64,000 nt of DNA from DATLMR01 sp964615905 (GTDB taxonomy: Bacteria > Acidobacteriota > Blastocatellia > UBA7656): the NCBI GenBank assembly GCA_964615905.1, contig CAZTUB010000016.1:62001-126000 (forward strand), given 5' to 3'. The position numbers and the translations under genes were made by a program. Of this stretch, positions 24,394 to 34,104 are shown one piece after another (the first letter of the stretch is position 1; every line of letters starts with the position of its first letter). The notes beneath the pieces are model-generated. The model did not search any database, had not been told where the DNA came from, and worked only from the letters and a program-made list of their open reading frames with translations.

Positions 24394-27045
24394 TCAAAGC
24401 TTGAGGACGAAGTTGTTAGTTTCGGTCCCGTTCGCGTTCGTTACTCGAACCGTATTATCGCCCGTCACCAGACCTAATTGATTGGCTTTGCCTTTTAGCT
24501 TGATCGAGCCGCTTGAAACCGATTTGATTCTTGAGCTGCGGTCCACGCCGTTTATAAAGACCTGCAAGCCGCTTGAGAACCCGCCCCCTGAAATGGTCAT
24601 CTTCTTGCGACCGTCAAAGGTGACGTTGTTTATCAAGGCGCGCGTGGCCTCGCTCATTATCTCGAAAGCGCCTCGCCCGTATGTGGCGATCTGTATCAAG
24701 CCGCTATCCTGTGACGAGAACCCTGTGACGACAGCAGGCGGCATCCCCTCGTCTAGCGCCTCCCATTGATCGCCGCCTTTTGACGAGCGGAACACGCCGA
24801 TGTCCGTGCCAATATAGATCGTGTTCGAGGCTATGGGGTCGATCAGAAAAGCGTTCGCGGGTATGTCAGGCAAATTACCCGAAAGATTCGTCCAGCTCGA
24901 CCCGCGATCCGTTGTCTTGAAGACGTGGCCGGTTCCGAACCCTGAAAACGTTACATAAGCCGTATTCGGGTCTGACCTGTGGACTGCGAGACTGGTTATA
25001 GACCTGTCGGGCAGGCCCGCTGTAATGTCCGCCCAGGATAGCCCGCCGTCCGTGCTTACCATTGCGCGCCCCTGAGCCGAGCCAGTGTAGATTACGTTCG
25101 TGTCGGACTTGCCTACGGCGATGGATGTCAAAACGTCTCGCCCCTTCGACGTTGAGCCTTTGGTCAGGTCCGTATCAGGCGCGGGCGCAAACCAGGATTC
25201 GGCAAGCGTGGTGCTCTTAAACAAACGCCACGTTCCAAAGTAAAGCGTCGAGTCAACGCCGTTGCCTGTAAAGGGTGGGTAGAATGCTATTGCGGCCCCC
25301 GTGTCCGGCTCGCCAAAGGTGTCGTTCCAGCCAAACTGGCCGTCGAATCCTCGACCGTCGCTGTTAAACCGAAATATGTTGCCACGGACAAAAGTCGTAA
25401 AGACCATCGAAGGGTCGAGCGGGTTGATAACGCAATCGCCGCCGTCCCCGCTTATAAACTCTCGCCAGTTTTGAGTCCCGCTGACCCTGCGCTGGGTTCC
25501 GTTGTCCTGGGTCCCGCCGTAACTGATAAAAGGGTTGGTCGGGTGCGTTGCAATGCTCGTGAACTGTGTGAGCGTCAAGGTTGTGTTGAGCGACAGGAAC
25601 GATTCGCCCGCGTCGGTCGATTTAGAGACGCCGCCGTCGTTGGATATAAAAATCTCGTTCGGGTTACCGGGCGAAAAGGCCAGCCCGTGCTGGTCTGGAT
25701 GCGAGGTGGAGCCGCCCGGCTCATAAAGGATAATATCTTCCGGCCCGCGCACAAAATTGCGAGTCAGATTGGTCCAGCTGCTTCCCGCGTCTGTGCTCTT
25801 GTAAACATCGCGCGAACCGAGATAGACAGTCGACGCGTTTCGAGGATCGACAAACAGGTATGTGTTGTAACCGAATTGAGCTGTGTCGATATTCGACGAG
25901 CCCAGATTGGCCCACGTGGCCCCGCCGTCCCTGCTGATTACGACTCGGACATCAAAGCCGTTCGAGGTGAACCCGCCGGTATAGATGTAGATAGTTCGCG
26001 GGTCGGCTGGCGTCACCGCAACGCGAATATCACGCGTTCCCTGGTCGTAAGGCGAGGTAAAGATTCGCGTCCAGTCCTGGCCGCCGTTGGTCGAGCGGTA
26101 GAGGCCAGCCGAAGGAGAGCCGGGTTCATCGACCCTTGAGATGGCAAGATAGATTGTTTGTGAGTCGGCCTGATCGATTGCGATGTCGCGAGCCAATCCG
26201 GCCCTGCTTCTCGTCCAGCTTCTGCCGCCGTCGTTTGAAAAGTAGAAGCCGCTAGACAATATCTGGTCGGTCGCCAACCTGGAAAACTGCGCGAGATAGA
26301 CGCGGTTCGGGTTCGCCGGGTCAACGGCGATCTTTGACACAGTGCACGGCGAAGGCAACGAGCCGTCGTTGATGCGAGTCCAGGTTCTTCCCCCGTTCGT
26401 CGATTTCAGGACGCCGCTTCCAAGATAGCCGTTCTTGGTATCGCCAAGCCCCGCGTATACCGTGGCGGGGTTGCTCTCGGAAAACGCGATTGAACCGACC
26501 GCAAGATCGACCTGATTATCGGCTACTGGAACAAATCCGAGGCCGCCGTTTGTCGAGCGCCATATCCCCCCGGTCGCGCTTCCGATCAGCACTACATTTG
26601 AATCATTAGGCGAGACGGCGACCGTGTTTACGCGCCCGCTTGTAAACCCCCAGTTGTTAAAAAATGCTGCCGTAGTCGGGCTTGGCCCTATCGCCGTCCA
26701 CTCTCTTGTCGCCTGCGTCACCACGCCACGGGGTTGCGCGCGGCGCGGTCGTAGCTCGTAGGCCCTTTGTCTCGCATCGACCGGAAGGCGATCAAATGGG
26801 TAAGTCCTTTGGAAGATGAACCAGTCGCTTCTGGCATCGGGGTCCTCTTCAAGCTTTACCGCTTCACCGGCTTCCGACTCCTCGCTCAATTCCGACGGCA
26901 AAAGCACAGGGGTCGCGCGGCTCGTCGGGCGGTCGTTTCTTGAACAACCGCCTGTGACGATCAGGAGAACGGCCAGGACGAAGGCCAGGTGTTTGACGAT
27001 TGACAGGTATTTAGCGGCGGGTTGTTTGGGTCCGTAACTCTTCAT
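24394..27045 (-). CDS. Large BNR/Asp-box beta-propeller lipoprotein
   Basis: From ATG 27045 (with GAGGAAG upstream) the protein has 883 residues; a longer frame to 27171 overlaps the MFS gene and is not used. The N-terminus has a membrane segment that ends in VTGGC, a weak lipobox, so it may be an outer-membrane or surface lipoprotein. About eight Asp-box repeats of the pattern S-x-D-x-G-x-x-W follow (STNGGRTW, SNDGGRSW, STNGGQDW, SRDGGATW, STDAGSSW, STDGGLSW, TTDRGSSW), which build beta-propellers like those of sialidases and VPS10 proteins. The last 80 residues resemble an IPT/TIG immunoglobulin-like domain (GGGFSSGLQVFINGVDRS). No sialidase catalytic Arg/Tyr set is recognised, so I expect binding rather than glycosidase action. 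Confidence 0.82.
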   Translation of the reverse strand: MKSYGPKQPAAKYLSIVKHLAFVLAVLLIVTGGCSRNDRPTSRATPVLLPSELSEESEAGEAVKLEEDPDARSDWFIFQRTYPFDRLPVDARQRAYELRPRRAQPRGVVTQATREWTAIGPSPTTAAFFNNWGFTSGRVNTVAVSPNDSNVVLIGSATGGIWRSTNGGLGFVPVADNQVDLAVGSIAFSESNPATVYAGLGDTKNGYLGSGVLKSTNGGRTWTRINDGSLPSPCTVSKIAVDPANPNRVYLAQFSRLATDQILSSGFYFSNDGGRSWTRSRAGLARDIAIDQADSQTIYLAISRVDEPGSPSAGLYRSTNGGQDWTRIFTSPYDQGTRDIRVAVTPADPRTIYIYTGGFTSNGFDVRVVISRDGGATWANLGSSNIDTAQFGYNTYLFVDPRNASTVYLGSRDVYKSTDAGSSWTNLTRNFVRGPEDIILYEPGGSTSHPDQHGLAFSPGNPNEIFISNDGGVSKSTDAGESFLSLNTTLTLTQFTSIATHPTNPFISYGGTQDNGTQRRVSGTQNWREFISGDGGDCVINPLDPSMVFTTFVRGNIFRFNSDGRGFDGQFGWNDTFGEPDTGAAIAFYPPFTGNGVDSTLYFGTWRLFKSTTLAESWFAPAPDTDLTKGSTSKGRDVLTSIAVGKSDTNVIYTGSAQGRAMVSTDGGLSWADITAGLPDRSITSLAVHRSDPNTAYVTFSGFGTGHVFKTTDRGSSWTNLSGNLPDIPANAFLIDPIASNTIYIGTDIGVFRSSKGGDQWEALDEGMPPAVVTGFSSQDSGLIQIATYGRGAFEIMSEATRALINNVTFDGRKKMTISGGGFSSGLQVFINGVDRSSRIKSVSSGSIKLKGKANQLGLVTGDNTVRVTNANGTETNNFVLKL

Positions 27046-27063
27046 ATCTACTTCCTCACTGAT

Positions 27064-27098
27064 CTTCTTCCTGTTACTCATCACTCTTAACAGGTCAC
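27064..27098 (-). repeat. Short palindrome related to the repeat at 13532-13633
   Basis: CCTGTTA (27070-27076) and TAACAGG (27088-27094) pair over an 11-base loop. The minus-strand bases 27084-27064 match 13551-13571 at about 17 of 21 positions (shared core AGT-ACAGGAA). It lies between the MFS stop and the BNR start. Confidence 0.55.
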
Positions 27099-28468
27099 TG
27101 ATTGGCCGCTTCGGCCTGCTTCGGCTCCGTGACGGTCGAGCCGGTTGCCGAGTCCCGCATCCAGCGTTCAAGCTTCTGCATATCCTTGGTCACGGTGCGC
27201 GAGCCCGCAAATAAGACGAGGGCTAAAAGCACTCCGAGGACCGGGATGACATACATGGCCGTATGAAGCCCCTGGCCCCGGAACGGCTCAAGCGCCTGCT
27301 GTGTGAATACGGTGACGCCTGCCTGGGCCGCCGCATTCTGTGTCGACTTGTCGCTGATCAACCCGATCCCGTAAGGCCCAAGCGACGCGCCAAGCACATA
27401 CATCGCGAAGAAATATATCGCCATCGCCGTGCCGCGAAGCGACGGCTCGATGATGTCCTGGATTGTCGAATAGACTGTCGAGTAATAAGCATACATCACT
27501 GCGCAACCTAAACCCATAAGGGCCATAAACGCGGCAGCGCTCCCGGCGGGTTGTTCGAGCGCGAGAAAGACCAGCGGGATCGACGCCAGAATGAAGACAG
27601 CGCCTACGAGCAGGCGGCCGTTCGAACGCTTCTTCATAATCCTGTCGCCTATAACTCCGCCAAGCAGGAGGCCGGGGATGCCCGACAACCCGAACACGAC
27701 CATCGAGACGAATCCCGCATCCTGGATCGTTAGGCCGTGATAACGCATCAAGTACGGCGAGAGGAAACCGCCAATCGCGTACATATTAAAGTTGTGCAGC
27801 GCGCCCGACGCTATAAGCCACCACATAGTCGGTATCGAAAGCACCAGCATGTAAGGCGAGCCCTCGCGCTTCATCCCGCCGATGTTGTGCGTTTCCGTAG
27901 CACCGCGCCGGGGCTCACGCATCATGAGAGCGCCGATTGCGCACAGCAGGCCCGGTATGCCTGCCACCCAGAACGCCGCGCGCCAGCCGTAGGCTCCTGC
28001 AATCGAGCCGCTCACCGCGTAACTGAGCGCGATGCCTACCGGCAAACCCATCATAAAGATCGACAGCGCCTTGGCCCGCATGGTGGCGGGGAAGAGGTCC
28101 CCTATGAGCGAAGTCGCCGCCGGGGCACAGGTCGCTTCGCCCACCCCTACGCCGAGACGTAAAATGAAAAGCTGGCGGAAGCTCTGCGCAAGCCCCTGAG
28201 CTACCGTAAGCAGGCTCCAGACGAAGACCCCCGCAGCAAGTATTCGCGTGCGCATAGTCTTGTCTGTCAGCCTTCCGAGCGGCACGCCGACAAATGCGTA
28301 GAGCAGCGTGAAGGCCGTGTTGAGCAGTCCCAGGTCGCTGTCGCTGAGCTGCCACTCGCGCCTGATCGGCTCGCCTATCGCGCCGAGTATCTGGCGGTCA
28401 AAAAAGTTCATCGTATTGATGGCAAACAGGACCACAAGCGCGAAAACAATCCTCGACTGGTTCGTCAA
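27095..28468 (-). CDS. MFS transporter of the spinster type
   Basis: The 457-residue protein has twelve hydrophobic segments. The opening (NTMNFFDRQILGAIGEPIRREW) and the motif-A-like GRLTDKTMRTRIL resemble spinster-type MFS carriers, which in animals carry lysosphingolipids and in bacteria carry unknown organic anions. EATCAPAATSLIGDLFP at about 110-125 is another common segment. The last 30 residues are polar with TEPKQAEAANQ. It is followed on the same strand by the BNR gene and preceded by a cytochrome gene, so a joint transcript is possible; no substrate can be named. Confidence 0.88.
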   Translation of the reverse strand: MTNQSRIVFALVVLFAINTMNFFDRQILGAIGEPIRREWQLSDSDLGLLNTAFTLLYAFVGVPLGRLTDKTMRTRILAAGVFVWSLLTVAQGLAQSFRQLFILRLGVGVGEATCAPAATSLIGDLFPATMRAKALSIFMMGLPVGIALSYAVSGSIAGAYGWRAAFWVAGIPGLLCAIGALMMREPRRGATETHNIGGMKREGSPYMLVLSIPTMWWLIASGALHNFNMYAIGGFLSPYLMRYHGLTIQDAGFVSMVVFGLSGIPGLLLGGVIGDRIMKKRSNGRLLVGAVFILASIPLVFLALEQPAGSAAAFMALMGLGCAVMYAYYSTVYSTIQDIIEPSLRGTAMAIYFFAMYVLGASLGPYGIGLISDKSTQNAAAQAGVTVFTQQALEPFRGQGLHTAMYVIPVLGVLLALVLFAGSRTVTKDMQKLERWMRDSATGSTVTEPKQAEAANQ

Positions 28469-28484
28469 TCTACACCCCTTTCGT

Positions 28485-29459
28485 CTATCTGGGCTGCTGT
28501 TTCAATATCGCCTTAAAGTCTTCGCCACGTTTAAGGATCGCCGGAATCTTTTTCAGACCGCCTTCCAGGTCCGCCGGGTGAACGATCTCGGCTATCTGTC
28601 GCTGTATGGCTTTTCGCTCTCTGTCTTCTGTTTCAGACATTGGCCGACGGAGGCCGAAATTGGCGCGCAGCGTGTCGTTTATGTCGTCTGAAAGCGCAAG
28701 CACGCGCTGGAACGTTTCGGGCAGCGGGGGCAAATATTCCAGCCCGTGACAGCCTGCGCAAAAGAGCGAGAAGCTGAACTCCCGCGCGGCCGATCCAACC
28801 GTATGCGCCCCGTGGCATTGGACGCAATCGAGACGCGGGATGCCTTTCTGCTCGGCGAAGTGGCGGCTTGCCCGAAACATCTCGGCTTCGGGTTTGTGAC
28901 ACGACCCGCACATGCCGACAATGGCGTTCGGGTCCGGCTTGCCGACGAAGCGCCCGCCGTGCGCCTCGGCCTTGTCGCTCGCCGAAGGCACGCCGCCGTG
29001 ACACCTGCTGCACGAGATGCCTTGTTTGCCGTGGACGCTTGCGGCATAGAGTCCGACGATAGATTCACGATCATTCTTATGGCAGGCGACACAGTTATCG
29101 ACCCTCGCATTTTGCTTCGCAAGTGAGCGCACGAACTTCACAAGCGAAGTGATCTCTTCGTCCGTGAGCTGCCCGTAATAAAAAGGCATCGGCTCGCGCC
29201 CCCACTTTATCGCCTTGAACAGATGATCGTCGGTCACGCTCGTCTGCCAGTCTGGATTTCTGAAGTCGGGTTGTTTGAGCATCTGCCCTCGCCCGTCAGC
29301 GCCGTGGCAATCCGCGCATAGATGCGCAAACGTCTCTGCGGCTGTGGCCCGGCCTTTATCGTCGTCCTGAGCCGCGCTCCTCCCGTTCAGGAAAGCCGCA
29401 GCGATAAAGGTTATGAATACCGCTCCCGCTATCCTCTTGATCGCCCTTTGTGCCCGCAA
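28485..29459 (-). CDS. Six-haem periplasmic cytochrome c
   Basis: I start this at TTG 29459, five bases after the AGGTG ribosome site and right after the enoyl-CoA hydratase stop; the longer frame to 29570 has no signal at its start. The 324 residues then begin with a signal peptide (MRAQRAIKRIAGAVFITFIA, cut near SAAQ). Six CxxCH haem sites occur at about C48, C123, C150, C184, C212 and C234. The first (CADCH) is in a class-I-like domain with GREPMPFYYGQLTDEEI; the other five are in a multihaem domain with SVHGKQGISCSRCHGG. It likely passes electrons in the periplasm or at the outer face. Its partner is not visible. Confidence 0.85.
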   Translation of the reverse strand: MRAQRAIKRIAGAVFITFIAAAFLNGRSAAQDDDKGRATAAETFAHLCADCHGADGRGQMLKQPDFRNPDWQTSVTDDHLFKAIKWGREPMPFYYGQLTDEEITSLVKFVRSLAKQNARVDNCVACHKNDRESIVGLYAASVHGKQGISCSRCHGGVPSASDKAEAHGGRFVGKPDPNAIVGMCGSCHKPEAEMFRASRHFAEQKGIPRLDCVQCHGAHTVGSAAREFSFSLFCAGCHGLEYLPPLPETFQRVLALSDDINDTLRANFGLRRPMSETEDRERKAIQRQIAEIVHPADLEGGLKKIPAILKRGEDFKAILKQQPR

Positions 29460-29463
29460 CTGT

Positions 29464-30252
29464 TCACCTGCCCTGAAAAGTCGGTTTTCGCTTTTCACGA
29501 AATGCACTGACGCCCTCAACGAAATCCTCAGAGCGAAAACACGCGCCCTGGTTGACCGCCTCGAACTCAAGCGCAGATGCGAGGTCTGAAGTCTCCGCGT
29601 GATTCAATCCCGCCTTGATCTTCGCAAGCGCAATGGGCGCAGCCGACCTGAGCCGCGCGGCCATCTCGTCAACGGCCCTGTCGAGTTCTTCGACCGCGAC
29701 GACGCGGTTGACTATCCCAAGCCGCAACGCCTCTTCCGCGCTTATGAGATCGCCTGTGGTCATAAGCTCGAACGCCTTCGCGTATCCGACTATGCGAGGC
29801 AGCGTGTAGGTCGAGCCGCCGTCCGGCATCAGACCAATCTTCACGAACACCTGCCCGAACTTTGCCTGGTCCGACGCGATCAGGATGTCCGAGGCCAGCG
29901 CGTAGTTGCACCCCACCCCGACCGCCGGGCCGTGGACGCGAGCGATTATCGGCTTCGGCAGGTTCCTCATCGCAAGGATCGTAGGGTTAGTGTGGCTCCT
30001 GAGCGCGTGCGTCACGTCGAGCTTCTTGATGTCCGAGGCGTTTGTGGCATGAAGATCGGCCCCGGCGCAAAAGGCGTCACCCGCGCCCGTCAGGATTACC
30101 ACCTTGCTCTCATCTTCGGCTGCCCGCTGAAACGCTTCGAGCAGCAACTCCGTCGTTTCGGTATCGACAGAATTTCGACGCTCCGGCCGGTTGATAGTGA
30201 TCCGCTTTATGCCCTCTTCGAGCGTCACGATAAGCTTATCGCTTGAGGCCAT
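29464..30252 (-). CDS. Enoyl-CoA hydratase/isomerase family protein
   Basis: With ATG 30252 after AAAGGAA the product has 262 residues. Crotonase-fold marks are ITINRPERRNSVD, the oxyanion segment GDAFCAGADLH near residue 65, and GPAVGVGCNYALASDILIAS with the second oxyanion glycine; KIGLMPDGGSTYTLPRIVG follows. One catalytic Glu of the hydratase is replaced by Pro/Asp in the LMPDGG segment, as in many family members with isomerase or other activities, so the exact reaction is open. The stop sits five bases before the cytochrome start. It is transcribed divergently from the decarboxylase gene across a gap of about 250 bases in which I saw no clear promoter. Confidence 0.9.
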   Translation of the reverse strand: MASSDKLIVTLEEGIKRITINRPERRNSVDTETTELLLEAFQRAAEDESKVVILTGAGDAFCAGADLHATNASDIKKLDVTHALRSHTNPTILAMRNLPKPIIARVHGPAVGVGCNYALASDILIASDQAKFGQVFVKIGLMPDGGSTYTLPRIVGYAKAFELMTTGDLISAEEALRLGIVNRVVAVEELDRAVDEMAARLRSAAPIALAKIKAGLNHAETSDLASALEFEAVNQGACFRSEDFVEGVSAFREKRKPTFQGR

Positions 30253-30500
30253 GAAGTATTCCTTTCGATCTGGATGTTCGAGATTGCAGGCGGCGGTATT
30301 CTCTCCCAAAGAGAAAACTTTTGCAATTCAAGACGCCGCGACTCAATCAAGGCGTAACGCAGCTTACGTCAAAGACTCTCTTATGGTAAGGTCAATCACG
30401 CAACAGCCACACCGGGGTTTCAATAGTTATCACCTTCATCGGTTCTCACAAGCCAGCGCACGAAAGAGAGGCTGGCTGCAAGCTAGATAAAGGAGGCGAC

Positions 30501-32465
30501 ATGGCTAGAAAGGCTGCAAAAAAATCCACAACGAAATCTGAGAGCAAGCCCGAACGGGAGCCGCAACGCTGGGTCCGCGACTACATCTTCGACATACTGC
30601 GCGACCTCGGCATACACCACATCTTCGGCGTGCCGGGGACGAATGAGATACCTATTATCGACGGCACGTCTTATCCTGAAAACGACGTGCGCTACATAGA
30701 GTGCCTGCACGAGAACATCGCTATCGGCGCGGCGATGGGCTCCGCTCGAATGACCGGAAAGCCCGGCGTGCTTGTCGTCCACGTCACGCCGGGAATCGCC
30801 CACAGCATCGGCAATCTCTTCAACGCCTGGCGCTCAAGTGTGCCGCTTGTGATCCTCTGTTGCCAGCAGCAAAACGAGCTTGTAACGCAAGAGCCGCTGC
30901 TCGCTTCAAACCTCGTCGATCTGGCCAAACAGTATACGAAATGGGCGCACGAGGTTCGCACCCCTGACGAGATGCCGCTCGTTTTGCAACGCGCCTTCAA
31001 AGAGGCGATGGCCCCGCCAAACGGGCCCGTCTTTCTCTCGATCCCGTGGGAGTTCACGATGCGCAAGATCGACAAGGCCGACCGCGTCAAAGGGGTCACG
31101 CACATATCGCCGCGCTTCACGGGCGACCCTGCGGCAATCGAACAGGCGGCGTCGTTGCTTGCTAAAGCGAGCAACCCGATCATCATCGCTGGCGACGCCG
31201 TGGGCTATGCCGACGCTTGGCCGCAGTTGCAAAAGCTTGCGGAGCTGATCGGCGCTCCTGTGCTGCTACAGACCTTCAGCAGCGTAGCGAATTTCCCAAA
31301 CAACGATTACCACTGGCAAGGCGAGCTGCCCGGCTCACAAGCAGGCATGCGGGGGGTCTTCAATGGTCACGACCTGGCCTTCCTCTGCGGCTTCGGCGCG
31401 CAGGCTCAGGTGGCAGTCTTCAAGTACACGGACGGCCCGCTCATCCCGGAAGATGTCCCGCTGGTCTATCTGGCCAACAACACCTGGGACATCGGCAAGA
31501 ACTACTTTGGAGAGTCGGCAGTGCTGGGTGACATCGCGGCGACACTACCTCTGATCAACAGGCGTATCGCAAAGAACCCGCCTGCTGGAGCGGCAAGCCG
31601 CAACGAAAACCTGCGCAAGCTCGACGCCAAGCGGCGCGCGGAGTGGAAGGAGTACCTTGCGGAGGCGATGACTCAGGATGAAATCTGGGCCGTAGTTATC
31701 GCGGATGCGTTGCGCGATAGTATAGAGGAGCTGGGCCTTGAAAAAGAGTTCGTCTATGTACACGAAGCGGTATCGGACCCGGCTCCGTTCCAGTACCTGC
31801 TGCCGTTTGGCACAAAGGGGGCCGCGCCGATCAGTTACTACTGCGTGGCGGGCGGCTCGCTCGGATGGTCTATGCCCGCGTCACTCGGCATCAAGCTCGA
31901 AAGCAGCGGCTGGCAGGGGATCAAGACCCGGCTTGTGGTAAACGCGGTCGGCGACGGGTCGTCGCTATTCTACCCGCAGACCTGGTGGACGGCAGCGCAT
32001 CGTGAGATCGGCGTGCTTTACATTATCACGAACAATCAGGAATACCACACGTTGCAACTCGGGTTGCAGCAAGTCGTCGCCGCTTACGGGTCCGCGCCCG
32101 GCTACGAATGGCACCCCAAGACCATGACCCCGGAATATTTGACCATAGTCAGGCCGACGCTCGACTTCGTTGCGCTCGCCAAGGCGCTCGGCGGACAGCA
32201 AGGCGAAATTGTCCATCTTCCGGGCGAAGTCAAAGCGGCAGTGCGGCGCGGCGTCGATTACGTCTTGAAGACGGGGCAGTCCTACATCCTCGACACGCGA
32301 ACGGCGAAGGCCACGCCTGCGACTCCGCCGCTTGAGGTGCCCCAGACGCAGATGACGGCTCGATACGCATTGCAGCCGCCGCTCGATTTCTATCATCGAC
32401 AAAAATCGAAGGCGCTGCTTCGGGGGACAGGGTCTGTTCCCGTGAATGTTCCTGTGATTTTCTGA
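30501..32465 (+). CDS. ThDP-dependent decarboxylase/synthase (benzoylformate decarboxylase-like)
   Basis: The 654-residue protein has the three domains of the acetolactate synthase/decarboxylase family. The cofactor-activating Glu is E71 in CLHENIAIG; the segment HSIGNLFNAWRSSVPLVIL resembles the substrate loop of benzoylformate decarboxylase. The ThDP/Mg2+ motif is GDG at 484-486, closed by NN at 511-512. The first 24 residues are a Lys/Ser-rich tail (MARKAAKKSTTK) not usual in the family. It should cleave a 2-oxoacid to an aldehyde. A clear AAGGAGG precedes the ATG. The amino acid oxidase gene follows after 31 bases, which suggests a joint route from an amino acid through its oxoacid. ALS activity cannot be ruled out. 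Confidence 0.88.
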   Translation: MARKAAKKSTTKSESKPEREPQRWVRDYIFDILRDLGIHHIFGVPGTNEIPIIDGTSYPENDVRYIECLHENIAIGAAMGSARMTGKPGVLVVHVTPGIAHSIGNLFNAWRSSVPLVILCCQQQNELVTQEPLLASNLVDLAKQYTKWAHEVRTPDEMPLVLQRAFKEAMAPPNGPVFLSIPWEFTMRKIDKADRVKGVTHISPRFTGDPAAIEQAASLLAKASNPIIIAGDAVGYADAWPQLQKLAELIGAPVLLQTFSSVANFPNNDYHWQGELPGSQAGMRGVFNGHDLAFLCGFGAQAQVAVFKYTDGPLIPEDVPLVYLANNTWDIGKNYFGESAVLGDIAATLPLINRRIAKNPPAGAASRNENLRKLDAKRRAEWKEYLAEAMTQDEIWAVVIADALRDSIEELGLEKEFVYVHEAVSDPAPFQYLLPFGTKGAAPISYYCVAGGSLGWSMPASLGIKLESSGWQGIKTRLVVNAVGDGSSLFYPQTWWTAAHREIGVLYIITNNQEYHTLQLGLQQVVAAYGSAPGYEWHPKTMTPEYLTIVRPTLDFVALAKALGGQQGEIVHLPGEVKAAVRRGVDYVLKTGQSYILDTRTAKATPATPPLEVPQTQMTARYALQPPLDFYHRQKSKALLRGTGSVPVNVPVIF

Positions 32466-32496
32466 TTACAAATAAAACATTGGAGGATTTCCAGAT

Positions 32497-34095
32497 ATGG
32501 CTGATGAAAACATCGACATTGCCATCGTCGGAGGCGGGGTATCGGGCGTATACAGCGCGTGGCGGCTGAAGCAAGCCTACCCCAGAAGAACAATCCAGGT
32601 CTTTGAATCGAGCGATCACATCGGCGGGCGGCTTCTCTCTGTGCGGCCTCCCGACATTCCAAACATGGTCGCGGAGCTTGGCGGCATGCGCATACTCCCG
32701 GCGGTGCAGCCAAAGATCAAACGGCTCATCGACGTGCTCAACCAGGAACTTCCTGCGGGCCAGAAGATCGAGCTATACGATTTCCCGGTTGATGAGCCGC
32801 AAAACATCGCTTACCTTCGCGGCATCTATCTGAGGCTCTCAGACTTCACAACAAAGCCGGACAAGGTTCCGTATCATCTCTCTTTCCTTGAGCGCGGCGG
32901 CACGGCCGGAAGCATCATCGTCAATGCCATCGAACAGATCGTGCCGGGGATAACGGACCCCAATCTCGACGAGTACCAGCGCCGCCAGATGGCGAAGAAT
33001 GCCAGCTTCGCGGGCGAGCCGCTTTACAAACAGGGCTTCTGGAACGTGCTGATGCGCGTCATCAGCAACGAAGGCTATCAACTGGGTGTCGATGCGGGCG
33101 GCTACAACTCTACGCTCACAAACTGGAACGCTGCCGATGCCATCCCTTGGTATCTTTCGGACTTCGGAGTCGACCCGCAATACAAGGGTTTCAAAAAGGG
33201 ATTTCAGCAGGTCCCGACTTCGCTTGCGGACCTGTTCAGCCCCGACGGTAACGACATCAAGCTCAAACACTCGCTTGAGCGGTTCGATTGGGTCAAGGGC
33301 GCGTTCGAGCTCCAGTTCAAACAGAACAAAAAGGTCCGCGCAAAGTCGTTGATCCTGGCTATGCCGCGCCGCTCGCTCGATCTGCTTGCGCCCGCAAGCC
33401 CGATGCTTCAAGAGATCAAAGAGCTGATCGCAAGCGTCACGCCGAGGCCGCTTTTCAAACTATTCACGACCTACACAAGCCCGTGGTGGCTCGCAGCAGG
33501 GTTCACAGACTCGGAAGGCACATACGTTCCGGTCGAGGCCGGGCGCACCGTCACGGACATGCCTGTAAGGCAGACATATTACTGGCCGAGGGACGACGGC
33601 AAACCCGCGACGGGCGGACCGGCAATGCTTATGGCCAGCTATGACGACGGGACGAATATCGGGTTCTGGGACGGTTTGCGGCCGCGCCGCCGAGAGGCAT
33701 GGCTTGCGGGTAGGGAAGTCGCGGAGATTGCCAATCCATTCCTGGGCGACGATTGCAGCAAGCACCCTCACCTCGACTGGTGCCGCTACAGAGCGCCGGA
33801 ACCGATGGTTGCAGAGGTGGCTAGGCAGCTGGCTGTAGTCCACGGTCTGACCTACACGCCCGAAGTCCGCAACGCAGCCTTCCGCGACTGGGGCGACGAC
33901 CCGTTCGGCGGCGGCTGGAACAGCTGGAACATAGGCGTGAAGAGCTGGGAAGTGAAAAAGCAGATCATCAAGCCGTTTGATAAACGCTCGCTTTACATCT
34001 GCGGCGAAGCTTATTCGGACGCGCAGGGCTGGGTCGAAGGCGCGCTGCAAACGGCCGACATGATGTTGGAAAAGATGGGCATACCGTCTATGTAG
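32497..34095 (+). CDS. FAD-dependent L-amino-acid-oxidase-like amine oxidase
   Basis: The 532-residue flavoprotein has the Rossmann start IAIVGGGVSGVYSAWRL, then VFESSDHIGGRL, and ELGGMRILP at 60-68. The Arg of this last motif (R65) corresponds to the one that holds the substrate carboxylate in L-amino acid oxidases. The end has CGEAYSDAQGWVEGAL, the usual second FAD segment. It has no signal peptide and should act in the cytosol, giving a 2-oxoacid (via an imine), ammonia and H2O2. A GGAGG site precedes the ATG. The upstream decarboxylase would take the oxoacid. An aromatic substrate is a guess from the many aromatic residues. Confidence 0.85.
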   Translation: MADENIDIAIVGGGVSGVYSAWRLKQAYPRRTIQVFESSDHIGGRLLSVRPPDIPNMVAELGGMRILPAVQPKIKRLIDVLNQELPAGQKIELYDFPVDEPQNIAYLRGIYLRLSDFTTKPDKVPYHLSFLERGGTAGSIIVNAIEQIVPGITDPNLDEYQRRQMAKNASFAGEPLYKQGFWNVLMRVISNEGYQLGVDAGGYNSTLTNWNAADAIPWYLSDFGVDPQYKGFKKGFQQVPTSLADLFSPDGNDIKLKHSLERFDWVKGAFELQFKQNKKVRAKSLILAMPRRSLDLLAPASPMLQEIKELIASVTPRPLFKLFTTYTSPWWLAAGFTDSEGTYVPVEAGRTVTDMPVRQTYYWPRDDGKPATGGPAMLMASYDDGTNIGFWDGLRPRRREAWLAGREVAEIANPFLGDDCSKHPHLDWCRYRAPEPMVAEVARQLAVVHGLTYTPEVRNAAFRDWGDDPFGGGWNSWNIGVKSWEVKKQIIKPFDKRSLYICGEAYSDAQGWVEGALQTADMMLEKMGIPSM

Positions 34096-34104
34096 CGATA
34101 ACTT

